Of a stretch of DNA of 64,000 bases, positions 33,651-42,735 are shown piece after piece; position 1 is the stretch's first letter, and every line of letters starts with the position of its first letter. Made by a program: the position numbers and the translations under genes. The stretch is from Streptomyces radicis. GTDB taxonomy: Bacteria > Actinomycetota > Actinomycetes > Streptomycetales > Streptomycetaceae. Location: contig NZ_RBDY01000033.1 in assembly GCF_003626575.1 (NCBI RefSeq), positions 1 to 64,000 of the forward strand, read 5' to 3'. The notes under the pieces are model-generated. The model was given only the letters and a program-made list of their open reading frames with translations. It made no database searches and was not told where the DNA came from.

Positions 33651-35050
33651 GGCGCCTCCAGGGCGACGGGATCGACGGGATCCACCGGCTCCACGGGATC
33701 GACCCGTACGGCGATCGCGGCGCGGGCCCTCTTCTCCATGGCGTCGAGCTCCGCCGGGGTGTCCGCGTCGATGAGAAACGTCACCGCCCGGTCGTCGGAG
33801 GAGCGCAACGGGCCGATCACGGCGCCGCGTTCCTTCAGGACCAGCACGGCGCGCAGCGCGGGCGGGTCGCCTGGCACTCCGGGGCTCGGCTCGGGCCACA
33901 GCCCGCCCTCGCCCACCCAGTGGGCCCGCGCGCCCGGCAGGTCGACGGTGACGTCGCGCAGGACGCCGGGGGGATGGTCGAGATAGACCTGCCTGGCCCG
34001 GCGGCGCGGCGCGGGGAACGCCGCGGGCTCGCCCAGCGCGACGCGGATGATCTGGGGCTCCAACGGCTCGCCGCAGGCCAGCTCGTAGAGCGCGGTCAGC
34101 CCGTCCCCCGGGGTGCGGCAGGCGATCTCCATCAGGTGGGTCTCCCCGGTGTCGGTCACCCGCCACTCGGAGTGGGCGACGCCGTTCTCGAACGCCAGGG
34201 CGGCGAGGACGCGCCGGTTCGCCTCGGTGACGGCCCTGGTCACGTCGGTGCCGCCGATCCGCCGCTCCCCCACCGGGACCGAGTGGGCCAGCTCGACGAA
34301 CGACCTGGCCGCGTCCTCGGTGGTCTCCTTGCCCGTCACGGAGGCGAAGCGGATCTCGCCGTCCTGGACGAGGGACTCCACGGAGAACTCCTCGCCGATC
34401 ACCTGGCGTTCGATCAGGATCGTCTCGTGCGCGGGGTAGTCGCGCAGCGCCCTGGCGACCTCGTCGGCGGTGGCGCAGGCCACCACGCCCGAACTGGCGT
34501 GCCGCGCCGCGGGCTTGACCACCACCGGGCAGGTCAGCGAGGCGAGGTCGACGCGGTCGCGGCGCCCCGGGGGCACCGTGAGGGAGAGGGGCCCGAACGT
34601 GCGGGCGTAGGCGCGCTGGAGGTACTTGCTCCGGCACACCCGGCTGGCGCGCAGCCCTGGCCCCGGCAGCCCGAGCGCGTCACAGATCAGCCCGGTCGGC
34701 TCGACGAGCATCTCCTCCATGGCGTAGGCGCCGACGATCCGGTGCCGGACGCGCCACTCCTGCAACGCGGCGAAGGCGTCCGCGTTGAACGACGCCTCCC
34801 GGTCCATCGCCCCCGACACGTAGCGGATGTCGGCGATCAGCCCGGTGATCCCGGGCGCGACGGCCCTGGCCCGCTCGACCACGGGCCTCGACGACTCGGG
34901 GGTCAGCACCAGGACGCGCAGCCCGCGGTCGGCCAACTCGGTCACGAAGCGGGGGTTGCGGCAGATCACCCGGAAGGCACCGGCGAGGAGGAACGCCTCC
35001 CGCGGCTCCGGCGGCACCCGCCCGCCTGTCTCGTGCTCGTGCTCCACCAT
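33644..35050 (-). CDS. ATP-grasp amide ligase (third of the operon)
   Basis: A 468-aa ATP-grasp enzyme of the carboxylate-amine ligase type. A Rossmann-like N-terminal domain (RVLVLTPESSRPVVERARAV) precedes the ATP-binding region PVVVKPAARHASSGVVAC, the ERQVIGEEFSVE strand, and the magnesium site MEIACRTPGDG. Such ligases activate an acid as acyl phosphate and join it to an amine. The tail is a DPV repeat. ATG start. A 61-nt gap from the MFS gene is the largest inside the operon. Substrates unknown. Confidence 0.85.
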   Translation of the reverse strand: MVEHEHETGGRVPPEPREAFLLAGAFRVICRNPRFVTELADRGLRVLVLTPESSRPVVERARAVAPGITGLIADIRYVSGAMDREASFNADAFAALQEWRVRHRIVGAYAMEEMLVEPTGLICDALGLPGPGLRASRVCRSKYLQRAYARTFGPLSLTVPPGRRDRVDLASLTCPVVVKPAARHASSGVVACATADEVARALRDYPAHETILIERQVIGEEFSVESLVQDGEIRFASVTGKETTEDAARSFVELAHSVPVGERRIGGTDVTRAVTEANRRVLAALAFENGVAHSEWRVTDTGETHLMEIACRTPGDGLTALYELACGEPLEPQIIRVALGEPAAFPAPRRRARQVYLDHPPGVLRDVTVDLPGARAHWVGEGGLWPEPSPGVPGDPPALRAVLVLKERGAVIGPLRSSDDRAVTFLIDADTPAELDAMEKRARAAIAVRVDPVEPVDPVDPVALEAPC

Positions 35051-35111
35051 GTCTCCTCACCATGTCTCCAGCGGTCGGAATCTCGGGGGGCGTCGGCGGT
35101 CCGCCGTCCGC

Positions 35112-36404
35112 TCAGTCCTCTTCGGGGGGCTCCGGCATGGTCCGCAGCTTCGCGATGGGCGAGAGCGCGATCCACAGCGCGGAGAGGCAGAATCCGGTGG
35201 CGGTGACGAAGAGGGTCTCGCGGATGCCGATGACCGAGCCGAGCCAGCCGCCGAGCAGGGCGCCGAGCGGCATGGCGCCCCAGGTCACCGTCCGCATCCC
35301 GGCGACCACCCGGCCGATCTTCCGCCGCGGGATGACCATCTGCTGGAAGGTGGCGACGTTGGTGTTGCCGATGGTCATCAGCGTGCCGCTGACGAAGAAC
35401 ATCGTCAGCAGCATCGCGAGCGCCAGCGGGGTGGGGCCCATGGTGAGCGGCAGGATGATCTGGGCGAGCGAGGCGCCCCCGTAGCCGAAGGCGATCACGC
35501 GGCCCGGGCCGAGGCGCAGGGCCATCCGCTTGGCGAGGGTCGCCCCGGTGAGCGCGCCCACCGCGCCCGCGGCCAGGACCAGGCCGAGCAGGGCGCTGCT
35601 CATGCCGAGGACGTCGAGCACGAAGAGCGGCAGGATGGTGGTCCTGGCCATGAAGAAGAGGTTGTTGACGCCGGACCTGACGACCAGGAAGCGCAGGTAG
35701 CGGTCCCGGGCGATGAAGCGCAGTGACTCGCCGATCTCGGCGAACGTGTCGCGGCGCTCGGGGCGTTCGGGCGGGCGTTCCTTGTGGCGGATGCCGAACA
35801 GCGCGGCCAGGGACGCGATCGGGCTGATCACGCTGGCCGCGAGGACGGCAGGGGCGCTGGCGAGGCTGACCAGCACGCCGCCGAGCGCGGGGCCGCCCGC
35901 CTGGGTGACGACGATGCTGCCCTGGAGCCTGCTGTTGCCGTCGAGGAGCTGGTCGCGCTCGATGAGCGAGGGCAGATAGGCCGTTCCCGACACGTCGAAG
36001 AGCACGGCGCACACGCCCATGACGGCGGCGACCAGATAGAGGTGGTACAGCTCCAGGCCGTCGACGAGGGTGAGGGCGGCCACCGCGCCGAGGGCGACGA
36101 TCCGGCCGAGCTCGGCGACGGCGAGGATGCCGCGCTTGGTGGACCGGTCGATCCAGACGCCGGCCAGCAGGGTGACCAGCAGATAGGGGGCGAACGCGAT
36201 GGCGTTGATCACGCCGAGCTGGCCGGCCGACGCCTCGAAGAGGTAGATCGCGGCCAGCGGGAGCACCAGCTCGGCGACCTGGGTGCCGCCGCGCGAGACG
36301 GTCTGGCCGAACCAGTAGAGCAGGAAGTCGCGGTGCCGCCACAGGCTCGTGGGCGCCGCGGCGGCGCCCTGGGCCCCGGCGCCGGGGTCACGGGAGGTCA
36401 GCAC
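35112..36404 (-). CDS. MFS exporter of the ATP-grasp operon
   Basis: A 430-aa 12-helix transporter of the MFS_3/TMEM175-like enterobactin-exporter type: LWRHRDFLLYWFGQTVSRGG at the start, GVWIDRSTKRGILAVAELGR for loop 2, and a long central loop (IRHKERPPERPERRDTF). GTG start overlapping the DAHP-synthase end by 17 nt. Position in the operon suggests product export or self-resistance. Confidence 0.88.
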   Translation of the reverse strand: MLTSRDPGAGAQGAAAAPTSLWRHRDFLLYWFGQTVSRGGTQVAELVLPLAAIYLFEASAGQLGVINAIAFAPYLLVTLLAGVWIDRSTKRGILAVAELGRIVALGAVAALTLVDGLELYHLYLVAAVMGVCAVLFDVSGTAYLPSLIERDQLLDGNSRLQGSIVVTQAGGPALGGVLVSLASAPAVLAASVISPIASLAALFGIRHKERPPERPERRDTFAEIGESLRFIARDRYLRFLVVRSGVNNLFFMARTTILPLFVLDVLGMSSALLGLVLAAGAVGALTGATLAKRMALRLGPGRVIAFGYGGASLAQIILPLTMGPTPLALAMLLTMFFVSGTLMTIGNTNVATFQQMVIPRRKIGRVVAGMRTVTWGAMPLGALLGGWLGSVIGIRETLFVTATGFCLSALWIALSPIAKLRTMPEPPEED

Positions 36405-37677
36405 GTCGGTGGCTTTCGGGAGTGGGGACGGGCGGGCGATCGAGGCGGACCTCGGCGGCGACGCGGGCCACGGCGAGGGCCTGCTCGGCGTTGAGCCGCG
36501 GGTCGCACGTCGAGGTGTAACGGTCGAGGCGCGTCGCCAGGTCGGCCTCGGTCTCGACGCACTCGACGACGGGCTCGGGCGTGGTCTCCAGGTGCACGCC
36601 GCCCAGGGGCAGCCCGTGGGCGCGCAGCGCGGCGCCGCAGGCCCTGATCTCGCGCTCGATGTCGGGCAGCAGGCGGGTCTTCTGGCCGTGGTGGTTGCGG
36701 CGGGTGTTGCCGTGCATGGGGTCGGAGATCCAGAGCGCGCGCGCCGCCAGGTCCCCCAACTCCCCCAGCAGCCGGGGAAGTTCGTCGACGATGCGGGGGC
36801 CCATGCGGACGATGAGGGAGAGCCGGCCCCGCGGGCGCCCCTCGGTGAGCCGGGTGATCAGCGCCCCGACCTCGGCGCCCGAGGCGTCGGGGCCCACCTT
36901 GACGCCGACGGGGTTGGTGACGCGCTCGGCGAAGGCGATGTGCGGCCCGTCGACCTGCCGGGTGCGCTCGCCGATCCACAGGAGGTGCCCCGACGAGCCG
37001 TAGCCGCCGCCCCGCCGGTCGTCGTCGCGGACGAGCGCGTCCTCGTAGTCGAGCAGCAGCGCCTCGTGGCTGGCGTAGGTGAGGCACAGGCTCGGGGCGG
37101 GCCCTTCGAAGACCGGCAGGAACTCGGCGAGACGGAGCGCGTCGAGGGCCAGGGCGGCGTGGTCGTAGGCGGCGAGCAGGCGGGTGGGGTCGGGGGTGCG
37201 GGCCTCGGGGGTCGGCGCGGTCCCGTTGACCGCGTCGCCGCGGTAGACGGGCAGGGTGCGGCCGTCGGGCAGCCGCTCGGTCTCCCGCGACCTGGGCTTG
37301 GCGTACTGCCCGGCGAAGCGTCCGACGCGGACCGCGGGCAGGCCGACGACCGACTCCACGACGTCGGCGATGGCGCCGAGCAGCTCCACCTTGGGGGTCA
37401 TCCGCTCCCGGTCGGCGTCCGCGAACGGCTCGGCGCAGTCGCCCGCCTGGACGACCACGGCGCCGCCGGCGGCCGCCAGGCTCAGCTCGCGTTGCAGGGC
37501 GTAGCAGGACTCGGCGGAGACCAGGGGCGGGCGGGTCGCCAGCTCGCCGACGACATCGGCGAGGGGAACGCCGCCCGCCCAGCGCGGCTGCTGCGCGGGC
37601 GGGCGCGGCGCCTTCGTGGCTCCGGTCATGGGCGGGGGCAACGGTGAGGTCATGGGCGGGGTCGTGGGCGGGGTCAT
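36388..37677 (-). CDS. Class II 3-deoxy-7-phosphoheptulonate (DAHP) synthase
   Basis: A 429-aa plant-type DAHP synthase, first enzyme of the shikimate pathway. Landmarks: QAGDCAEPF (metal-binding Cys), RVGRFAGQYAKPRS, LWIGERTRQVDGPHIAF, GVKVGP, SDPMHGNT and GGVHLE. Dedicated copies in biosynthetic clusters raise aromatic-precursor supply and often escape feedback. Its ATG overlaps the ammonia-lyase stop (ATGA). Together the two point to an aromatic amino acid or cinnamate-type building block. Confidence 0.92.
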   Translation of the reverse strand: MTPPTTPPMTSPLPPPMTGATKAPRPPAQQPRWAGGVPLADVVGELATRPPLVSAESCYALQRELSLAAAGGAVVVQAGDCAEPFADADRERMTPKVELLGAIADVVESVVGLPAVRVGRFAGQYAKPRSRETERLPDGRTLPVYRGDAVNGTAPTPEARTPDPTRLLAAYDHAALALDALRLAEFLPVFEGPAPSLCLTYASHEALLLDYEDALVRDDDRRGGGYGSSGHLLWIGERTRQVDGPHIAFAERVTNPVGVKVGPDASGAEVGALITRLTEGRPRGRLSLIVRMGPRIVDELPRLLGELGDLAARALWISDPMHGNTRRNHHGQKTRLLPDIEREIRACGAALRAHGLPLGGVHLETTPEPVVECVETEADLATRLDRYTSTCDPRLNAEQALAVARVAAEVRLDRPPVPTPESHRRADLP

Positions 37678-39194
37678 CGGTGGGGCCCTCCGGGGGGACG
37701 GGCGGCGCGGGGGACGAACTCCTCCTCCAGGCGCGCGGCGAGGGTGGCCACGGCGTCCGCCATGGGCCGGTCGGTGGTCAGTTGGGGGGTGTGCTCGGCA
37801 AGGCGCTCCCACAGGCCGCCCTTCGCGGTGTGCGGCCACAGGCGTTCGAGCCGCTGGAGGCGGCGGATCTGGGCGAGGGCGTGGTAGAGCGAGGACGCCA
37901 CCCACCAGGCGCGGTCGAGCATCTCGGCGGCCGCGTTGGCGCCGTTGAGCGCCATGGGCACATGGTCCTGGTTGCCCAGGTTGGTGGGCAGCGGGGTGCA
38001 GGACGCCGGGTAGGCGCGCTGCCGGATCGCGGCGAGGTGGGAGGTGGCGGCGATCTGGACCCCGGCGAGCCCGCTGTCGCGCCCGGGGCGCGCGGCGAGC
38101 AGCGGCGGCAGCCCCCCGTTGCGCCGGGGGTCGACGGCGAGGGCGAGTTGGCGTTCCAGCAGGTAGGCCAGCTGGTGCACGCACACGGCGTGCTGCTCGG
38201 CGGCCAGCGCGACGGGCGCGGCGTGGAAGTTGCCGCCGTGGTACAGCTCCCCTTCGACCAGCACGGGGTTGTCGGTGCAGCCGGTGGCCTCGGTGAGCAA
38301 CACCCTTTCCTGGAGGCGTAGTTGATCGATGACCGCGCCGATGACCTGGGGCGCGCAGCGCAGCGAGTAGGGCTCCTGGAGCGGCCGGTCCGGGTCCCTT
38401 GGCCTGGCGTCGGTCAGCTGCCTGCGGATCAGCGCGGCTGCGGTGCGGTGGCCCGGGTGGCCGCGCACGGCGGCCAGCGCGTCGCTGAACGGGACGGGGT
38501 CGCTGCCGAGCAGCAGCGCGAGGCGCCCCGTGGCGGCGGCGGCCGCGTGGGCGAGCCCGAGCAGCCGCGCGTGGTTGACCAGGGCCGTGGCCAGCGCGGC
38601 CGATGTGCCGTTGACGAAGGCCAGGGCCGACCTCGCCTCCCAGCGCACCGGGGTCAGCCCCCGCCGGGCGAGGGCCGCAGCGGCGGGCTCGCGGCGCCAG
38701 CCGCCGTCCGTGCGCCGCCATGCCTCGCCGCGCCCGGCGGCGGCCGCGGCGGCGTGCGCGAGCGGGATGAGATCGCCGCTGGCGCTGAGGCTGCCTTCGC
38801 GTGGCACGACCGGGGTGAACCCGGCGTTCCACTGGGCGGCCAGCGCCTCCCAGGTCTCCGGCTCGACGCCTGAGTGGCCGAGTGCCATGCCGCGCAGCCG
38901 CAGCCAGACCATCAGCCGGGCGACCGTGGGCGGCAGCGGGCTGCCCTGGCCCACGGTGAGGTGGTCGATGAGGCCGCTCGCCTGGACGGCGGCGTCCGGG
39001 TCGGCCGGGTGGTCGGCGAGCGGCCCGAAGCCCCGGCTCACGCCGTAGACGGGCCGCTGCCTGACGGCCCTGGTCAGCGACGCGCGCCCGTGGGCGAGGG
39101 CTTGGCGCCGCCGCGCGGTCAGCTCGATGCGGCGCTCCCATGCGGCCTCGGCGATGAGGCCCGCGACGGTGGCGGGCTCGGTCTCAGTGAGCAC
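37674..39194 (-). CDS. MIO-dependent aromatic amino acid ammonia-lyase (or aminomutase), Tyr-type motif
   Basis: A 506-aa HAL/PAL-family enzyme. The MIO cofactor triad Ala138-Ser139-Gly140 lies in SLSASGDLIPLAH; the catalytic Tyr is Y50 in PVYGVSRGFG; PYSLRCAPQ and GNFHAAPV are present. At the ring-selectivity position it has His78-Leu79 (GLIDHLTVGQG), the pair found in tyrosine ammonia-lyases, rather than Ser-His (histidine) or Phe-Leu (phenylalanine). p-Coumarate, or beta-tyrosine if an aminomutase, is the predicted product. GTG start, overlapping the preceding gene by 11 nt. Confidence 0.88.
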   Translation of the reverse strand: MLTETEPATVAGLIAEAAWERRIELTARRRQALAHGRASLTRAVRQRPVYGVSRGFGPLADHPADPDAAVQASGLIDHLTVGQGSPLPPTVARLMVWLRLRGMALGHSGVEPETWEALAAQWNAGFTPVVPREGSLSASGDLIPLAHAAAAAAGRGEAWRRTDGGWRREPAAAALARRGLTPVRWEARSALAFVNGTSAALATALVNHARLLGLAHAAAAATGRLALLLGSDPVPFSDALAAVRGHPGHRTAAALIRRQLTDARPRDPDRPLQEPYSLRCAPQVIGAVIDQLRLQERVLLTEATGCTDNPVLVEGELYHGGNFHAAPVALAAEQHAVCVHQLAYLLERQLALAVDPRRNGGLPPLLAARPGRDSGLAGVQIAATSHLAAIRQRAYPASCTPLPTNLGNQDHVPMALNGANAAAEMLDRAWWVASSLYHALAQIRRLQRLERLWPHTAKGGLWERLAEHTPQLTTDRPMADAVATLAARLEEEFVPRAARPPGGPHR

Positions 39195-40239
39195 GGCCGT
39201 CGGCTCCCCCGGGTGCCGTGCGCGGCGGCCGCCCGCTCTCGCCGAGGGCCGGGAGGCGGTCGACGCGCACCTTGCCCGCGACGCTGCGGGGGATCTCGGG
39301 GACCCGGCGCACCGCGCGCGGCACGGGCACGCCGGGGAACGCGGCGGCCAGCACGTCCCGCACCTCGGCGGCCCGCACCTCGACCGGGCCCTGGGCGTAG
39401 TAGAGGTCGTAGTGCTCGGCGCGCATCCGGTCGCGGCGCGGCACGCAGACGATGTCGGTCCTGGGGAACGCCTCGCGCACCGCGCGCTCCACCTCGGCCA
39501 GGTCGACGCGGCGCCCGTTGATCTTGATCATCCGGCTGGCGCGCCCGAGGAGTTCGAAGGACCGCTCCCCCACGGGGCGCACCAGGTCGTCCAGGGTGAG
39601 CGCGGCCGGTGGCACGGCCGCCTCCCTGACCCTGGCCAGCCGGGGCCCCGCCACCCGCAGCGGCTGCTCGTCGCCGGGGCCCGCCGTCCTGATGAGGGAG
39701 CAGTCGGGGAAGAGGGTCCACAGCGCCGGGAGCGCGGGGCGCGGGGCGAGCGTCCGGTGCGCCACGGCCCCGGTCTCGGTGGAGCCGAGGATCTCGACCG
39801 CCCGGAAGGCGCTGCCCGCGAGCGCGGCGATGACGCGGTGCGCCGAGGGCGGCAGCGGGGCGGTGCTGTGCACGGCGACCACGGTGGCGGTCCTGAGCCG
39901 GTCGACGACGCGGTCGAGCAGCTCCCAGGTCGACGGCAGGCACACGACCAGGGTGCGCGAGCCGGGCGCGAGGTCGGGCGGGGTGAACGGGCTGTCCCAC
40001 AACTGCCGTACGGGCACGCCGAGATGGCGGGGCAGGACCGCGCCGAAGACGCGGCCGTAGAGGTGGAGGGGCGGCGCGTAGGTGACGACCCGGTCCACGT
40101 CGCCGACCACGGCGTCGGCGACCACGGCCGCCTCGGCCCGCAGCTGGGCGACGGAGCGCAGCCAGACGACGGGGGCGCCCGACTGGCCAGAGGTGGCGAA
40201 GGGCACGTCGGCCTCGGCCCCGTCGTCCCCGGGTCTCAT
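39184..40239 (-). CDS. Short ANL-superfamily acyl-adenylating enzyme
   Basis: A 351-aa adenylate-forming enzyme that begins almost at the ATP-binding P-loop (FATSGQSGAPVVW) and lacks the ~150 residues that usually precede it. The rest is complete: LGSTETGA, the hinge GRASRMIKINGRRVDLAEVE and the catalytic Lys in PRSVAGKVRVDRL. It is coupled to the ACP gene (ATGA), so loading an acid such as coumarate onto that ACP is the natural guess. Confidence 0.82.
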   Translation of the reverse strand: MRPGDDGAEADVPFATSGQSGAPVVWLRSVAQLRAEAAVVADAVVGDVDRVVTYAPPLHLYGRVFGAVLPRHLGVPVRQLWDSPFTPPDLAPGSRTLVVCLPSTWELLDRVVDRLRTATVVAVHSTAPLPPSAHRVIAALAGSAFRAVEILGSTETGAVAHRTLAPRPALPALWTLFPDCSLIRTAGPGDEQPLRVAGPRLARVREAAVPPAALTLDDLVRPVGERSFELLGRASRMIKINGRRVDLAEVERAVREAFPRTDIVCVPRRDRMRAEHYDLYYAQGPVEVRAAEVRDVLAAAFPGVPVPRAVRRVPEIPRSVAGKVRVDRLPALGESGRPPRTAPGGADGRAH

Positions 40240-40529
40240 CCGTGGCTCCCCAGGCGCACGCGGTCCTCGAGCTCGCCGTCGACGAATCGCGCGATGCGTT
40301 CGACCGAGGCGAACCAGTGGCGGACGTCGTGCGCGACGAAGTCCACCTCGATCCCGAAGGCCGCCTCGACCGCGGTGACGCACTCCATGGCCGTGAGGCT
40401 GTCGTAGCGCTCGCCGAACGCCTCGGCGAGGTCCCGCCCCGCGTCGACGGTGGCGACCTCGTCGCCGAGGTACGGGCTGAGCGCCTCGCGTACCCGGGTG
40501 ACGGTCTCGGGCGTGCCTGACTCGCTCAT
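40236..40529 (-). CDS. Discrete acyl carrier protein
   Basis: A 97-aa carrier with the phosphopantetheine site Ser44 in ERYDSLTAMECVTAVE. Acidic, four-helix type, with C-terminal VRHWFASVERIARFVDGEL. Coupled at both ends to the tautomerase and ANL genes. It is the only carrier in the operon, and with no KS or condensation domain it probably presents one acyl or aminoacyl unit to a ligase or tailoring enzyme. Confidence 0.88.
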   Translation of the reverse strand: MSESGTPETVTRVREALSPYLGDEVATVDAGRDLAEAFGERYDSLTAMECVTAVEAAFGIEVDFVAHDVRHWFASVERIARFVDGELEDRVRLGSHG

Positions 40530-40987
40530 CGTTCCCCTTCTCTCCGGTGGTCGGCGGCTTCCTGGTGGTCGGCGACGGCCTGGTGGTCGGCGCCAGGCGC
40601 CCCGTCGGCCCTGGTGAGCCGCCCCGCCCTGGCCAGGTACACATGGGCGGGCGACGTGGGGCGGAACTCGACGTACAGGAACGGCGTCTGCTCGGTGGTG
40701 CCAAGGGCCTGGGCGACCTCGTCGGCCAGGGCCTCCCTGAAGCGCTCGTCGCGCTCAGGGCCGACGCAGCAGACGACCGAGGCGTGCCGCACCTGGCCGT
40801 CCCCCTGGGGCAGGGCGTCGAGCGGCATGCCGCCGCTGAAGGCGCTGTGCGGCGGGGTGTCGACGAAGCGCACCACGACGTGCGCGGGGGTGACGCCGTG
40901 CCGGGACAGCCAGCGGGTGAGGCGGACCGCGACGGCCCTGCGCCGGGGCACGGGCAGCTCGGGGGTGTCGATCGTGATGGTGGGCAT
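40526..40987 (-). CDS. Tautomerase-superfamily protein
   Basis: A 153-aa protein beginning MPTITIDTPELP, so removal of Met exposes the catalytic Pro1 of the 4-oxalocrotonate tautomerase superfamily. The beta-alpha-beta unit repeats (VVRFVDTPP...VYVEF-like FLYVEFRPTSP), as in cis-CaaD/MIF-length members. The C-terminal ~25 residues are repetitive (DHQAVADHQEAADH). An enol-keto tautomerisation or Michael addition in the pathway is inferred. Confidence 0.75.
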   Translation of the reverse strand: MPTITIDTPELPVPRRRAVAVRLTRWLSRHGVTPAHVVVRFVDTPPHSAFSGGMPLDALPQGDGQVRHASVVCCVGPERDERFREALADEVAQALGTTEQTPFLYVEFRPTSPAHVYLARAGRLTRADGAPGADHQAVADHQEAADHRREGER

Positions 40988-40995
40988 GGCGGCTC

Positions 40996-42735
40996 TCAGG
41001 ACAGGGTCAGGGCGGGCAGCCGGGCCGCCGGGGTGGCCAGGCGCCGACGCAGCAGCCGGTGGAGGCAGTCGGCCAGCGGGTCGCCGGTGGCGGGGGCCAA
41101 CGGCGACCAGGACGCGCCGTGTTCGGACGCGGTGCGGTCGAGGAACGGGCGGACATGGGCGGCGTCGACCGCGATGCCGAGCCGGTCGGCGGTGGCGACC
41201 GCCTCGTAGGTGGAGAGCAGGTCGGGCAGCCTGGCGCCCTGGTTGGCCCAGCCGCCGCCGCGCACCCGGTGCCGGTCGAGGGCGTCGGCCACGGCGGCGC
41301 GGTCGGCGCGGCCGATGAAGTCGAGCACGCGCGCGGCGTGCAGCCCCGAGCGCAGGGTGGCGGGGGCGCCGGGGACGTTGCCATGGCCCCGCTCCCCGTG
41401 GCGGGCGCGGTCGCAGCCTTCGACGAACGCCGCGAGGCCGTCGAGGTCGAGCGCGGGGTCACCGGGGCGGCCCACGAGCCGTCTGATCTCGACGGCCGCC
41501 GCGGTGGAGATCAGGTCGGAGCCGCGCCCGTGCCAGTAGCCGAAGCCGCCGTCGGGGTTCTGGAGGCGCGTCAGCCAGGCGCTGATCGCGCCCGCGCCCG
41601 CGGGGTCGTCGCGGAAGGCGCCCGCGGCCAGGGCCCACAGGGTGCAGCGCACCTCGGCGCCCCGGCCCGGCATGTACATCACGCCGTCCTCGTTGGGCAG
41701 TCGGCAGCCCTCCAACCAGCGCCGCAGCTCGGGGAGTTCGGGGGCGTCGGGCTCGGCGACCAGGGCCGCGGCGGAGGTGTGCAGGGCGTCGGCCGCCTCT
41801 TCGGCCTCGCGGTAGGTGAACCCGCCGGTGGGCAGGGCGAGTCGGGCCAGCCGCCGTTCGACCGCCGCGGCGACCTCGGGGGTGACGCCCCCCGCGGTGC
41901 GCAGCGTTCCGACCGCGCTGAAGGACGCCCACACGTCGGCGACCCGGTAGCCGGGCCAACGGGTGAACGCGCCGCCGTCGAGCCGTTGGCCGAGCACCCA
42001 GGGCGCGGGGTCGGCGTCGGGCGCCGCGCCGAGCGCCGCCAGGGCGCCGGTGGCCCGGTAGGTGGCCCACAGGCAGGGCACGGTGGCGTCGGGGGCGAAG
42101 GTGAACCCGCCCGATGAGGTCTGCCGCCCGCGCAGCCAGCGGACCAGGGCGGGCACGTCCCACGGCGGGGCGGCGGGCCGCAGGGCGTTCAACGCCCGCC
42201 AGGCCGCCACCCCGTAGAAGCAGGCCCGCGCGTCGGCGTCCCCCGCGTCGGCGTGCTCGGGCGACCAGCTCAGCCCGCCGCCCCGGGTCTGGAGGCGGCC
42301 GAGCCAGGCGAGCAGCCGGGCGCGGTCGGGCACGTCGTCGCCGCACAGCTCCACGGCGGTGCGGGTGGCGAAGTGGGTCGCCCACACGTCGGGGCGCTGA
42401 CCCGGGGTCATCGCGTACGCCTCGCCGGACCAGACGCCGCGCACCCAGGCGGCGGTCCGCTCCGGCTCGTCCTGCGGCTCGCCCAGGTCCGCAAGGGTGG
42501 CCACGCAGTAGAACGTGGCCCACGCGTCGGACGGCATGCCGCGGCTCCAGGCGTAGCCGCCGTCGGCGTTGCGCCGCCCGCGCACATGGGCGACGGTGGC
42601 CGCGCGGTGCGGCGTGCGCGCGGCGCGGCCGAGCCAGGCGAGCGTGCGGACCGCGGCGTAGGTGCACCACAGGTCGGGCGCGCCGGAGACGGGCACCCGC
42701 GCCCCGGGGGCCGTGGGGGCCGTGGGCGCGGTCAC
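40996..42735 (-). CDS. Prenyltransferase/squalene-cyclase-repeat alpha-alpha barrel protein
   Basis: A 579-aa protein built of at least seven repeats with a W(A/C)(T/S) helix and a GGF/GGG turn: DAWATFYCVATLADL, DVWATHFATRTAVEL, LWATYRATGALAAL, DVWASFSAVGTLRTA, and turns NADGGYAWSRG, SGGFTFAP, TGGFTYRE, DGGFGYWHG. This is the toroid of squalene cyclases and protein prenyltransferase beta-subunits. No DxDD acid motif or clear prenyl-zinc site is visible, and there is no isoprenoid gene in the operon, so activity is unknown. GTG start by GTGA overlap. Confidence 0.75.
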   Translation of the reverse strand: MTAPTAPTAPGARVPVSGAPDLWCTYAAVRTLAWLGRAARTPHRAATVAHVRGRRNADGGYAWSRGMPSDAWATFYCVATLADLGEPQDEPERTAAWVRGVWSGEAYAMTPGQRPDVWATHFATRTAVELCGDDVPDRARLLAWLGRLQTRGGGLSWSPEHADAGDADARACFYGVAAWRALNALRPAAPPWDVPALVRWLRGRQTSSGGFTFAPDATVPCLWATYRATGALAALGAAPDADPAPWVLGQRLDGGAFTRWPGYRVADVWASFSAVGTLRTAGGVTPEVAAAVERRLARLALPTGGFTYREAEEAADALHTSAAALVAEPDAPELPELRRWLEGCRLPNEDGVMYMPGRGAEVRCTLWALAAGAFRDDPAGAGAISAWLTRLQNPDGGFGYWHGRGSDLISTAAAVEIRRLVGRPGDPALDLDGLAAFVEGCDRARHGERGHGNVPGAPATLRSGLHAARVLDFIGRADRAAVADALDRHRVRGGGWANQGARLPDLLSTYEAVATADRLGIAVDAAHVRPFLDRTASEHGASWSPLAPATGDPLADCLHRLLRRRLATPAARLPALTLS

